Below, one piece after another: positions 24,699 to 33,615 of a stretch of 64,000 bases of DNA. The stretch spans positions 310,001 through 374,000 of the forward strand of contig CAVZCQ010000001.1 of the NCBI GenBank assembly GCA_963773835.1. Reading direction: 5' to 3'. The notes under the pieces were generated by a model. That model searched no databases and had not been told where the DNA came from. It was given only the letters and a program-made list of their open reading frames with translations. Each line of letters starts with the position of its first letter. The stretch's first letter is position 1. This DNA comes from JOPF136 sp963773835 (GTDB lineage: Bacteria; Acidobacteriota; Terriglobia; Acidiferrales; UBA7541). The position numbers and the translations under genes were made by a program.

Positions 24699-25715
24699 AT
24701 GGCAGCTGAGGGCTCAGTGACCCGCAGGATCCAGGCGAAGATCACCGGCGTCTCCGGCTATGCGCCGCCCCGTGTGATGACCAACCAGGATCTCGAAAAG
24801 ATCGTGGACACCAGCGACGAGTGGATTCGCACGCGCTCGGGAATTCGCGAGCGGCACGTGGTGGAGAACGGAGTGGCGGCGTCTCATCTGGCCACGGAAG
24901 CGGCGCGCCGGGTGCTGGCCCAAACTGGAACAGAGGCCGACGAAATCGAGCTGATCATTATAGCCAGCGTCACCCCGGACATGATGTTTCCTGCCACGGC
25001 GTGCCTCGTACAGGACAGATTGGGCGCAAAACGTGCCTGGGGCTTCGACCTATCCGCAGCGTGCAGCGGATTTGTGTATGCCCTGACGGTGGGGGCGCAA
25101 TTCGTGGGCGCGGGCTCGCACCAAAAGGTGCTGGTGATCGGCAGCGACGTAATGACCTCCATCCTAGATTATCAGGACCGGGCCACCTGCGTGCTATTCG
25201 GCGATGCCGCAGGGGCGGTGATCCTGGAACGTGCGCGCGGCGAGAACGAAGGCATCCTGGATTTTACGCACGATGTGGACGGCTCCGGAGGCCCCTGCCT
25301 GTACATGCCGGGGGGCGGCTCGCTGCATCCGCCGACGCACGAGACGGTGGAGAAGCGGATGCATTACGTCCATCAGGACGGGTCGCAGGTGTTCAAGTAT
25401 GCGGTGCGGCGGATGGCGGATTTGGCGGAAGGGCTGCTGGCACGCAACGGATTTACGAAGAACGATCTGGCGCTGGTCGTGCCCCACCAGGCCAACCTGC
25501 GCATCATCCGCGCCATGCAGGAACGATTGGGATTGGACGATTCCAAGGTGCTGGTGAACATCGACCGCTACGGAAACACGACCGCGGCCACCATCCCTCT
25601 GGGAATGTGCGACGCCGTGTCGCAGGGCCGGCTCCGCAAAGGCGACCTGGTCATGCTGGTTTCGGTCGGTGCCGGCTACACCTCGGGCGCCATGTTGCTC
25701 CGCTGGGCCTACTGA
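24699..25715 (+). CDS. fabH: 3-oxoacyl-ACP synthase III
   Basis: FabH condenses acetyl-CoA (or a branched acyl-CoA) with malonyl-ACP to start fatty acid synthesis. The catalytic triad is intact: Cys122 in DLSAACSGF, His in VVPHQANLRII and Asn in RYGNTTAATIP. The N-terminal TSDEWIRTRSGIRER block is typical. 338 residues from ATG 24699, the normal size. It is a single gene with its own promoter and has no fab neighbours. Confidence 0.95.
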   Translation: MAAEGSVTRRIQAKITGVSGYAPPRVMTNQDLEKIVDTSDEWIRTRSGIRERHVVENGVAASHLATEAARRVLAQTGTEADEIELIIIASVTPDMMFPATACLVQDRLGAKRAWGFDLSAACSGFVYALTVGAQFVGAGSHQKVLVIGSDVMTSILDYQDRATCVLFGDAAGAVILERARGENEGILDFTHDVDGSGGPCLYMPGGGSLHPPTHETVEKRMHYVHQDGSQVFKYAVRRMADLAEGLLARNGFTKNDLALVVPHQANLRIIRAMQERLGLDDSKVLVNIDRYGNTTAATIPLGMCDAVSQGRLRKGDLVMLVSVGAGYTSGAMLLRWAY

Positions 25716-25795
25716 TTCACTCCGGCAGTTGCGCGGTCCCGTCGACGAACAGCAGCAGAATTACAGCAGCGCGATCTACCAGCCCTGCGCTCCGT

Positions 25796-26200
25796 TCAGT
25801 AGGAGCGCATCTCGGCAGCAGCGGCCGCCGTGCGCGCCAGTCGCTGGTCCAGCAGAACCGCGGCAAACTGGGTGCACAGGGTTTGCTCGCGCTCGGCCCA
25901 GCCATGTAGCTCTGGAACGAAGCCGTTGACCGCCCGCTTCAACGCAGCTAATGCCCGGTAGTAGGCACGGGCAGCGCGAAGGCTACGCGCTTCAGGGCCC
26001 ACCTGCGGGCAGATGCGCTGGAGTTGAACCAGTTGCGGGAAGTCCTCGGCGTGCAGGGGCCGGTTCGGAAACCCTTCAATCTGCTGGACATAGCCGGTCA
26101 GGGGCTGCGCGGCCACAGACGCCAGTACCGCCCGGGCATAGAACACCACGAACTGCCCCAGGGCAGCAATCGAGAAGACGAGAATCAGAGCACCAAGCAT
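25796..26200 (-). CDS. Small single-helix membrane protein, unknown function
   Basis: From ATG 26200 (GAAGAGA upstream) 134 residues: one N-terminal hydrophobic helix (LGALILVFSIAALGQFVVFY) followed by a charged, mostly helical domain with two Cys residues (QRICPQVG, EQTLCTQF). It is not recognised. The helix-then-helical-domain layout is superficially LemA-like but I see no LemA motif. Convergent with fabH. Confidence 0.5.
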   Translation of the reverse strand: MLGALILVFSIAALGQFVVFYARAVLASVAAQPLTGYVQQIEGFPNRPLHAEDFPQLVQLQRICPQVGPEARSLRAARAYYRALAALKRAVNGFVPELHGWAEREQTLCTQFAAVLLDQRLARTAAAAAEMRSY

Positions 26201-26355
26201 ATTCTCTTCAGCGTGCGCAGTATGGCGGGAGCTACTCGCGCCCACAATGGCGCGCAGGTACTAGGCACGTGGACACTGTACTTTGAGCCAGTCCTCGCGT
26301 CCGGCAGCGTCCTGCGTTTCGTCGAACGAATTCCAGGATCAGGAGGGTTAATGCC

Positions 26356-26928
26356 ATGCGAACCCGATTCGTGAACTCTGTCAAACGAGCTGGCTGGCGA
26401 TTCCTCATCCTCAGCGCGGCCCTTCTTCCGGCTGCCGCGCGCCCGGCCGGGCCGATGCCGCACGGGGCTGCGGAAACTATGGAGCGCGGCAGCCGCATCT
26501 CCAGCGCGCATGAAGACTCCAGACGCAGCGCGGGTGCCGTGGAGCCCGGAGTGCGCGGCGTGCTCGCCGAGCAGGCCGCCGCATGGAATCGCGGAGATGT
26601 CGATGGGTTTCTCGCCGGCTATTGGAACTCCGAGAAAACTGTATTTGCCGGGTCGCAGGGAATCATTCACGGCTGGCTGGCGGTCCGGGAGCGGTACCGG
26701 AAAAATTATCCGGACCGGAAAGCGATGGGAACGCTCGCATTCTCGGATCTGGAGGTGACGGCTCTGTGTCCCGGCGCTGCCCTCGCGGTCGGCAAGTGGC
26801 ATCTAGACCGGGAGGCCGGACCGGTCGGCGGCGTATTCAGCCTGGTGCTCCGAAAATTCCCGGACGGATGGCGAGTCATTGCCGACCACACGAGCGTGGT
26901 TCCGGATGCTCCTCGCGCAGGATCATAG
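26356..26928 (+). CDS. Exported DUF4440/SnoaL-like protein
   Basis: 190 residues with a signal peptide (hydrophobic core at about 14-26). The domain at residues 65-185 has the NTF2-like pattern of DUF4440 proteins: LAEQAAAWNRGDVDGFLAGY, then KTVFAGSQGIIHGW, AVGKWHLDRE and FSLVLRKFPDGWRVIADHTS. The fold binds small ligands or is a ketosteroid-isomerase-like enzyme; the role here is unknown. A GGAGG site precedes ATG 26356. Confidence 0.75.
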   Translation: MRTRFVNSVKRAGWRFLILSAALLPAAARPAGPMPHGAAETMERGSRISSAHEDSRRSAGAVEPGVRGVLAEQAAAWNRGDVDGFLAGYWNSEKTVFAGSQGIIHGWLAVRERYRKNYPDRKAMGTLAFSDLEVTALCPGAALAVGKWHLDREAGPVGGVFSLVLRKFPDGWRVIADHTSVVPDAPRAGS

Positions 26929-27084
26929 CGCGGGACGAGCCCCTTCATTCGCGCGCCGAAGCGCGAGCATCGTCCCCGCGCACCTTCCGAAAACTTCGAA
27001 CCTCCCGGCCCCACCCTGCATCCAGAATTTTTGCTCGTCGCGGATTTCCCTTCGCGGCCGATTTCCGGAATAATGTTGCACTGC

Positions 27085-28956
27085 ATGAATACGGATACGT
27101 CATCTCCTCTGCCTTTTTCCCGCACTACCGCCGCGCTGATTCTGCTGGGCCTGGCCCTGCTCATTTACGTCGGCAATGCCGCGCATCCGGCGCTGCTGGA
27201 CGACGCCGACGGCGGCCATGCCGTGGCTTCCCAGGAGATGGTCCAAACCGGTGACTGGGTGGTGCTGCACATCAACGGCGTGCGCTGGATGGAAAAGCCG
27301 CCGCTGCATTACTGGCTCGTGGCCGTGAGCTACCTGCTGCTGGGCGAAAGCGCCTTTTCCACCCGTCTGCCGCTCGCGTTGGCTGTGGCCGGATTGGTCG
27401 TAATGGTGTTCGTCTTCGGCCGGCGATTCTTCGGCGACCGTGCCGGATTCTATGCGGGCCTGGTGATGTGTACCAGCATCGGGACCTACATGTTCACGCG
27501 CATCATGATTTCCGAAGCCATTTACGCCCTGGAATTCACCATTGCGTTCTATCTGTTCCTTCGCGCGTGGACGGGCACGATTCCGCTTCGCGCGGGCTTC
27601 TGGGGAGTGGCTGTGGTTTGCGGGCTCGCCGTGCTCACCCGCGCGCTCATCGGCATCGTCTTCCCGGTCGCCATCTTCACCATCTTTGTCCTGCTGACGG
27701 GAATGCGCCACCGCTGGCGGGAGATGCCGGTGCTTTCCAGCCTGCTCATCTTTCTGGCCGTCGCCGCCCCCTGGCACATCCTGGCGGGAATCCGTGCGTG
27801 GCGGCCGGATGCGCCTGGATTTTTCTGGTATTACTTCATCAACGAGCAGGTGCTGCGCGCCCTCGGCTACCGCTACCCCCACGATTTTTCCGCCGTCCCG
27901 CTGGGGATCTGGTGGCCGGCCCACCTGATCTGGTTTTTTCCCTGGAGCGTTTTTCTGCCTTTGGCGTTTCGCCGCTTGCCGCGGCCGCGCGAGTGGCGCC
28001 GTTTGGACACCCACGGAATGGCGCTGTTGTTCGTGTGCGTCTGGGCCGCATTCATCTTTTTCTTCTTTTCGCTCACCGCCAGCCGCATGGAGTACTACAG
28101 CTTCAGCGCCTGGCCCGCCGTAGCCCTGCTGCTCGGCCGCGGCATCGCCATCGCCGAGCAGGAGTCCGCGGTCTGGATGCGCCGGTTGCAGGCCGGTGTC
28201 GCCGTGGCCGGCGCGCTGGCCGCGGGCATTCTGGGCTGGCTGCTGTGGTCTTCGCGCAACATCCAGGTGCACGGTGATATCAGCGACCTGTTGCAATTGA
28301 AGGAGCTCGATTTTTACACCGTGGCGATGGCCAGCTTCTTCGATCTCACCACGCGCGCGTTCGCGTTCCTGCGCACACCCTCGGTGCTGGCCATGCTGTT
28401 GTTCCTCTTCGGTTTCAGCGGCGTCTACCTGCTGCGCCGGCGCGGGTGGACTCTGGGCGCCAACGTGGCTCTGTCCCTGGTCATGGCTGCCTTTTTCTTC
28501 GTCGCCAATATGGCCTTCCAGGTGTTCGAGCCGCACATGTCCTCAAAGCTCCTCGCGGACGACCTGCAGCCCTACCTGCGGCAGGGCGACGCCGTGGCCA
28601 TCTATGGGGAATATTACGGCGGATGCGCGCTCGGATTTTATCTGCACCGGCAGTTATTCCTTTATAACGGCCAGTATCAGGGCCTGGAGTTCGGCTCTTA
28701 CTATCCCGACGCACCCAGGGTTTTCCTGGACGACCACAGTTTCCCCCCGCTGTGGAACAGCTCCAGGCGCGTCTTCCTGTTTGCCCCGAAAGGAGAGACG
28801 CAGGAAGTGCTGGTGCGACTCCCCCGGCAATCGAGCTACATCCTGGCCGAGAGCGGAGGGAAAGTGATCTTCGTCAACCAGCCTCTCACTCCCAATCAAC
28901 CCTCGCTGGCCCAGCTCGAGGAGCAGCGCACGCTTCCTTCCGTGCTGCAGCCCTAG
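27085..28956 (+). CDS. ArnT-like (GT39/GT83) membrane glycosyltransferase
   Basis: The 623-residue polytopic protein has about 11-12 helices and the PMT/ArnT layout: an acidic first periplasmic loop (ALLDDADGGHAVASQEM), TGDWVVLHINGVRWMEKPPL in the next, and many hydrophobic segments, ending in a soluble C-terminal domain. Such enzymes move a sugar or aminosugar from a polyprenyl-phosphate carrier to lipid A or proteins on the periplasmic side. ATG 27085 is used; ATG 27073 is four codons earlier in frame. No clear ribosome-binding site. Acceptor unknown; lptD shows LPS is available. Confidence 0.82.
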   Translation: MNTDTSSPLPFSRTTAALILLGLALLIYVGNAAHPALLDDADGGHAVASQEMVQTGDWVVLHINGVRWMEKPPLHYWLVAVSYLLLGESAFSTRLPLALAVAGLVVMVFVFGRRFFGDRAGFYAGLVMCTSIGTYMFTRIMISEAIYALEFTIAFYLFLRAWTGTIPLRAGFWGVAVVCGLAVLTRALIGIVFPVAIFTIFVLLTGMRHRWREMPVLSSLLIFLAVAAPWHILAGIRAWRPDAPGFFWYYFINEQVLRALGYRYPHDFSAVPLGIWWPAHLIWFFPWSVFLPLAFRRLPRPREWRRLDTHGMALLFVCVWAAFIFFFFSLTASRMEYYSFSAWPAVALLLGRGIAIAEQESAVWMRRLQAGVAVAGALAAGILGWLLWSSRNIQVHGDISDLLQLKELDFYTVAMASFFDLTTRAFAFLRTPSVLAMLLFLFGFSGVYLLRRRGWTLGANVALSLVMAAFFFVANMAFQVFEPHMSSKLLADDLQPYLRQGDAVAIYGEYYGGCALGFYLHRQLFLYNGQYQGLEFGSYYPDAPRVFLDDHSFPPLWNSSRRVFLFAPKGETQEVLVRLPRQSSYILAESGGKVIFVNQPLTPNQPSLAQLEEQRTLPSVLQP

Positions 28957-29046
28957 CCGCCCTCGGCTACGCTCGGAGTCGGTTGCGCGCAGGATTTCGG
29001 TTCGTTGGCCAGGACCGTGCAGCCGGCAATCGCGGGATTATCCGGG

Positions 29047-29898
29047 TCAGGGGAGTTGTCTGGGGATGAAGGAGACGGCGTAGCGCTTCAGCTTTCTGCC
29101 AGGAACGGGTTCCACGTGCTCAATGCGCGCGGCCACGAAAACGTTTTCCGTGTCCTTTGTGTAGGGCGCGGCGACGCAAACCTCTGAGCCCAGGGCATAC
29201 GTGAGCGGACTGAGGAAAGTAAGCCCGGCTCGCGAGATGGATTCCACGCGGACGAAGTCCTCGGCTCCGAAACGAGCTTCGCGCAGGCACCCCGGCATTT
29301 CCACACGCACGGGCAGGTTCTGCCGGGCGCTCGAGCTTCGCGCGGGGAGGCCTTGCGGCTGCGGTTGCGCCGCTTCGGGGAGTTGGGTGGACTCGTGCTC
29401 GGCGGCGGGCGCCTCGCCGGAGGCCAGGCGCCAAACTGTGGCTTCGCCACACCTCGGGCAGTGACGGCTCAGGCTGCCGCCGGCATGGAATACGTCCCGC
29501 TCAATGTGGGTGAGCGCCGCCTGCTCCCGTCCGCCGCAAGCGCTGCACTGGATCGAGAGGGGCGCTCGCGGCGCCTTCGGCGCGGGCGCTGGCGGGAAAT
29601 TGACGGCCCAGAAATTCACGTCGGGGCCGAGCAACGCGACTCCGTGGAGGCGACCGTCAGGCGCGCCGCCGAGCGGGCCGATAATGCGCGCCGTCGCTTC
29701 CGCGCCCGTGGCCACGTTTCGGATGGTCACCTGCTGCATGGGAGCCATCCGGTGGTTGAGGACGATGACGGCCTCTTTCGGGCCCACGTAGCGGGTTTCC
29801 GTCGTTTCCATGAAATCCTGGCCGGTGATCTCTGTGCCGAACACCTGGATGGGGATCACGAGGGGGAGTTGGCTGGTGAGTTGCGGCAAGATGGGCAT
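29047..29898 (-). CDS. PilZ-like domain protein with internal zinc ribbon
   Basis: From ATG 29898 (GAGGATCC site) 283 residues. Residues about 5-110 form a beta-rich domain (GTEITGQDFMETTETRYVGP) common in PilZ-like proteins. CSACGG and CPRCG (about 120-160) make a four-Cys zinc ribbon, and the C-terminal 85 residues look like PilZ (FVRVESISRAGLTFLSPLTY, AARIEHVEPVPG). The PilZ DxSxxG motif reads SISRAG, with the first acidic or Asn position replaced, and the RxxxR motif is not clear, so c-di-GMP binding may be weak or lost. Confidence 0.65.
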   Translation of the reverse strand: MPILPQLTSQLPLVIPIQVFGTEITGQDFMETTETRYVGPKEAVIVLNHRMAPMQQVTIRNVATGAEATARIIGPLGGAPDGRLHGVALLGPDVNFWAVNFPPAPAPKAPRAPLSIQCSACGGREQAALTHIERDVFHAGGSLSRHCPRCGEATVWRLASGEAPAAEHESTQLPEAAQPQPQGLPARSSSARQNLPVRVEMPGCLREARFGAEDFVRVESISRAGLTFLSPLTYALGSEVCVAAPYTKDTENVFVAARIEHVEPVPGRKLKRYAVSFIPRQLP

Positions 29899-30295
29899 TG
29901 CAGGATCCTCTTCGCAATTCTCTGGCGGCTCTCGGGCGCGCACGGGATCGCGCTGCTGCGCGGCTAGCGGGGCGCCCGGTTCGCGGCGCCTGCACGCGGT
30001 GGACGTGAAGCCGCTGTCCTTTTCATCTAACACCGCCGCGATGAAATTGTTCTGTGGGATGCCCGCCGCATGGATGCGGGATAGGAATTCGGCATCGCAA
30101 CCCTGCGGCGGCTAGGAAAGCCGAGTGGTCGGCTACGCGAAAAGTGTCCAGTTACGGCGCTCCGGGAACCGCCACCGCCCAAGCAGCCTTCCGTAACTTC
30201 CCACGACGGGACTTCTGGGGAGTCAGGGGAACTTGGCCGGTTACGGCGTCACAAAACACTAGATGTATCATTCTGTGAGCGAGGGTCATTCGGCC
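29899..30295. other. Intergenic region with structured repeat, no gene seen
   Basis: It carries a small hairpin (AGCCGA/TCGGCT, 30119-30134) and repeat copy A (30147-30249). Short open frames here have no recognisable sequence. Confidence 0.5.
30147..30249 (+). repeat. Imperfect direct repeat, copy A
   Basis: About 103 bp that align along their whole length with 31016-31123. The best-conserved core is ACGGGACTTCT followed by GGAGT and GGGAACT. The two copies bracket a single gene. Confidence 0.6.
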
Positions 30296-30904
30296 ATGCG
30301 CATGCGTCTCGCTTTAGCTGTCATAGCGGCCTTACTTTCGCCGGTCATTGTCAACTCTTCACGGCCCCAGGAATCGTCCGACAGGGTTGAGGTGAGGCTC
30401 GTTGCGGAGAAGAGCGTGATTCGCCCGGGCCAGAGACTTAAACTTAGAGTGGAAATCTGGAACGTCGGTACAAATGACGTAATCATCGCCCAGCATATCG
30501 ACTACCCGTACCGGAATGCTGTTTTGGAACTGTTCTTGGAAGTGGGCTCGCAGATGCACCGTTCAATCACGGGGATGGCCGTCGATTCTATTCCCGAATC
30601 CAACCCTGATCTTGCGGCGACATTTATAAATAACTGGCTCACCCTCAGAAAGAACCACTGCTATGGAACTTTCGTTTACATGGATCCGATGGACTTTCCG
30701 CAGCTGCGGAAACCGGGCCGATATCGAGTCCGCGCGCGATATTCTTCGCGCGGAATCTCCTCGACGGGGGCTTGGGACGCTGCACGCCTCAATCAGGAGG
30801 ACCTTGACAAGCTTCCATTTAAGCCTTGGAGCGGAACCATTGAATCGAATTTCGTGAGAATTCAAGTTAGGCCCCAGATGAAACCCGGTGAAACCGCTAG
30901 GTAA
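30296..30904 (+). CDS. Exported protein of unknown function
   Basis: 202 residues from ATG 30296 (GAGGG site 8 bases before; an in-frame start also exists at 30263). A signal peptide is followed by a beta-sandwich-like domain with the phrase VRLVAEKSVIRPGQRLKLRV and EIWNVGTNDVIIAQ, the pattern of exported Ig-like/DUF-type domains that define stimulatory or inhibitory influences on proteins. Codon use is visibly more AT-rich than in neighbouring genes, and the gene lies between two copies of a 105-bp repeat, so it may have been acquired. No function can be assigned. Confidence 0.6.
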   Translation: MRMRLALAVIAALLSPVIVNSSRPQESSDRVEVRLVAEKSVIRPGQRLKLRVEIWNVGTNDVIIAQHIDYPYRNAVLELFLEVGSQMHRSITGMAVDSIPESNPDLAATFINNWLTLRKNHCYGTFVYMDPMDFPQLRKPGRYRVRARYSSRGISSTGAWDAARLNQEDLDKLPFKPWSGTIESNFVRIQVRPQMKPGETAR

Positions 30905-31219
30905 CTCAGGTCCGCTCTCAACGAGGAATCTGTGCGCCGTCAGGTTATGAAACTAGCGGGGCGATTTTGCCCCAGTGCCCGGTCACTCGGATGACCGGAT
31001 ACCTGGCCCTTGCGGTCCACAAACGGCGTTCTGGGAAGTTACGACTATCGCCCAGGCGGTCTCCCGTCCCTTCCCAGAACGGGACTTCTCCGGAGTTAGC
31101 GGGAACTGGTCCGATTACCGCGTTTACCAGGACCTGGGCCATTACTTCCGCTTGCCGGCCATTGAGGAGCTGATCGGTTCGGTCACGGGGAGACCTGGAT
31201 TGCTCCTCCTGACTGCACC
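30905..31219. other. Intergenic region rich in hairpins
   Basis: GGGGC-GATTTT-GCCCC (30958-30973), CCGGTCA-CTCGGA-TGACCGG (30979-30998), and inside repeat copy B an 11-bp GTTCTGGGAAG/CTTCCCAGAAC stem. No convincing gene. Confidence 0.5.
31016..31123 (+). repeat. Imperfect direct repeat, copy B
   Basis: Second copy of the element at 30147-30249, with small indels. It can fold into a strong hairpin (GTTCTGGGAAG with CTTCCCAGAAC), whose equivalent in copy A is only partly conserved. Confidence 0.6.
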
Positions 31220-32776
31220 CTAAATTGAGGACGGTAGATGCCTCTGCGATTGGCGGGCACTGGAAAAAAAACTCAGACCGGCCAATCCCTTAAGGATGCT
31301 TGTGGAGAACGCGAGGAACGCGCACATCAGCAGGACATAGCCAAAATCAGGAACTCGGACGACAGTGGTGATCAGCGGCATCCCAAAAAGGCGGGGTATG
31401 CCGATGACGATCAGCAGCCCCCAACCGAGATTCAACAGAATCGCGACAACAAGCATCGTTACTCCCCATACGGTTGGCCGAACGGGCGGGCGTGCATGGC
31501 GCGAAGTCAGTCGTCGAACCACACGAACGACGATCCATACCTGCGCGAAAAAGATCAGCAACAAGACTCCATAGGCAAGTTTCAGCCGCGCCGTCGATGC
31601 CATGGGTGGAGGGTCCTTGCCGGTCAACAACAGCGCAACCCCGTCCGCAATTTGATTCAACCGTCCCTCATCCGGCCCGCTGTAGATATTCTCCAGCAAG
31701 ACGAACCCCGAACCTTTTCCCGGAATCAGCACCATGTTCGCGTGGTAATTGAAAATGCTTCCTTCGTGCCAGATGGCAGGTATACCCGCAACAGGACCTA
31801 TCTCCCAACCCATGCCGTAGGAAGTCTCGCGCTTCCACGTGGCAATCGCCGGCCGATGCATCTCACGGATTCCGGCTGCGGAAAGAATTTGGACCTGGCC
31901 ATACCGGCCGCCATTCAGCTGGGCCACCAGATAATGGGACATATCCTCCGCCGTCGAAATAAGGTACCCCTGAGGGAGACTTCCTCGGTTGTACGGCAAT
32001 TCTGTGGCGCGCGGGAAAAAGAACCAGTAGAGATACCCGGCGGCCAGGCCGTTCTTTTCCGCCTCCACTTGAGAAGTATAGCTATGCTCCATCTTCAGCG
32101 GCGCGAAGATGTGTTCCTGGATGTATTTTTCGTAGGACTGGTGGGAAACCATCTGCACGAGCAGCCCGAGCACCGCGTAGTTCGTACCGCTGTACTCAAA
32201 ATCGCTTCCGACCGCACGATCGAGGTGCTCGGTCCGCAGGCTCCGTACGCGATTTTCAAGCGCACGGTCGCTCACATCGGAACTGGTTGCAAATTTCTCG
32301 GATGTTTCCACCGATAAACCGCTCGTTTGATTGAGTAACTGTCTAACCGTAACCTCTCGAGAAGAATCGTCTGCCAGCGTGAACCAAGGGATGTATTCGC
32401 GAACTCTTGCATCCAGGTTGATTTGTCCCTTCTCCACCAGTTGCATGACCGCCAAGGCGGTAAATGATTTGCTCAGAGAGCCAAGGATGAACGGCGTCTG
32501 GGCAGTCACCGGACGGCCCGTAGGATCCGCCACGCCAAAACCTGTCACGCGCGTGATGTGATCTTGCTCCACAACGGCCAAGGCCGCTCCAGGAATGCGC
32601 TGTTCCGCAACCCTGTTCGCCACGTACCTGTCGACTTTTTCGATTTGGTCTGTGGGCAGCGCAGTTTGCGCATTGGTTGCAGCACAAGAGACCAGCAAGG
32701 CGGTCAAAAACCACAGGATCGCCTTGAAACGAGCTGAGATGGAATTCAGGGATCGAACGCGATGCGGAGAGTTCAT
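31220..32776 (-). CDS. Serine hydrolase (class C beta-lactamase/DD-peptidase fold) with C-terminal membrane helices
   Basis: 518 residues from ATG 32776: signal peptide, then a beta-lactamase-fold domain with S100-L-S-K103 as the SxxK nucleophile motif, the second motif as YSGTNYAVLG, and the HxG-type third motif as WHEGSIFNY. The usual YxN Asn is Gly here. The C-terminal 120 residues hold four hydrophobic helices (AYGVLLLIFFAQVWIVVRVV and others), so the enzyme is tethered with its catalytic domain outside. Members cleave D-Ala peptides or esters; beta-lactamase activity is not implied. Convergent/tandem context gives no substrate clue. Confidence 0.85.
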   Translation of the reverse strand: MNSPHRVRSLNSISARFKAILWFLTALLVSCAATNAQTALPTDQIEKVDRYVANRVAEQRIPGAALAVVEQDHITRVTGFGVADPTGRPVTAQTPFILGSLSKSFTALAVMQLVEKGQINLDARVREYIPWFTLADDSSREVTVRQLLNQTSGLSVETSEKFATSSDVSDRALENRVRSLRTEHLDRAVGSDFEYSGTNYAVLGLLVQMVSHQSYEKYIQEHIFAPLKMEHSYTSQVEAEKNGLAAGYLYWFFFPRATELPYNRGSLPQGYLISTAEDMSHYLVAQLNGGRYGQVQILSAAGIREMHRPAIATWKRETSYGMGWEIGPVAGIPAIWHEGSIFNYHANMVLIPGKGSGFVLLENIYSGPDEGRLNQIADGVALLLTGKDPPPMASTARLKLAYGVLLLIFFAQVWIVVRVVRRLTSRHARPPVRPTVWGVTMLVVAILLNLGWGLLIVIGIPRLFGMPLITTVVRVPDFGYVLLMCAFLAFSTSILKGLAGLSFFSSARQSQRHLPSSI

Positions 32777-32880
32777 GACTGGACTTTCGGACAGTACTGG
32801 GGTGGTAGGCTCCACCGGCCCTGGACGATGCACTATAGGCCGAAGTCGCGTGCCGAGACTAGTTTTTCGTTCGCTCTCAG

Positions 32881-33327
32881 CTAGGACGGGCCCGGTCGAG
32901 TGGTGTTGGACGGCAGCGCCGTGAGATAGGCGGCGAAGTTTTCGTTAAACAACGCGCCGGGCCGTTTTTCCCTCAGAAGCGCCACGGCATCCTCACCTTT
33001 TATCCCCAGATAAGTCAGCACCAATCCCGCGACCAGAGCCGACCGGTTGAAACCCAGGCCACAGTGCGCCAGAACTTTCTCGCCGTTGGTCACCAATTGA
33101 GCCCCGAGCTTCGCCAGCGCGTGCAGCTTGTTCAAATCCGGCAGGTCCCCATCGCAGATGGGAAAGTACACATAGAGCATGTGATTGGGAACGTTTGGAA
33201 TGCCCAAGTCTAAATCACCGTCCAGATCTATCACCGCAGTAATGCCATGCTCCTCGATCGGCCTCCAGTCATCGATCGACGGGGAAATAAACAGCTGACG
33301 TTGCTCATCGAGTGGTACGAGATCCAT
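32881..33327 (-). CDS. Dual-specificity / tyrosine protein phosphatase
   Basis: 148 residues with the Cys-based phosphatase P-loop HCGLGFNRS: nucleophile Cys89 and phosphate-binding Arg95. The general-acid Asp is probably in FPICDGDLPD. The size matches the atypical dual-specificity class. It would remove phosphate from Tyr/Ser/Thr or from non-protein substrates. No kinase gene is in the window. Confidence 0.88.
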   Translation of the reverse strand: MDLVPLDEQRQLFISPSIDDWRPIEEHGITAVIDLDGDLDLGIPNVPNHMLYVYFPICDGDLPDLNKLHALAKLGAQLVTNGEKVLAHCGLGFNRSALVAGLVLTYLGIKGEDAVALLREKRPGALFNENFAAYLTALPSNTTRPGPS

Positions 33328-33615
33328 CGAAGGTTTTCCCGACTTATGAGTTCAACAGTAACGTTTTGTTGAGAATGTTTCAATGGCTCCTGGTAAGTCG
33401 CCTTATCAAACAAGTCAGTCACATTCCGGAAACGGCGCTATGGGAGGCTACGAACGAAGCTCCGGGAACGATGCTCGCTCATTCGGAAACGGATGACCCT
33501 CTACCGGCGGATTCAAGAACTCGCTTCGAAATTCCGCCCGTCGCTGAAAGGTTCTCAATCCGGCACCGCTCACAGGTTGTATCGCGCGGCAAACCCCGCC
33601 GCGAGATGCGGTAAG

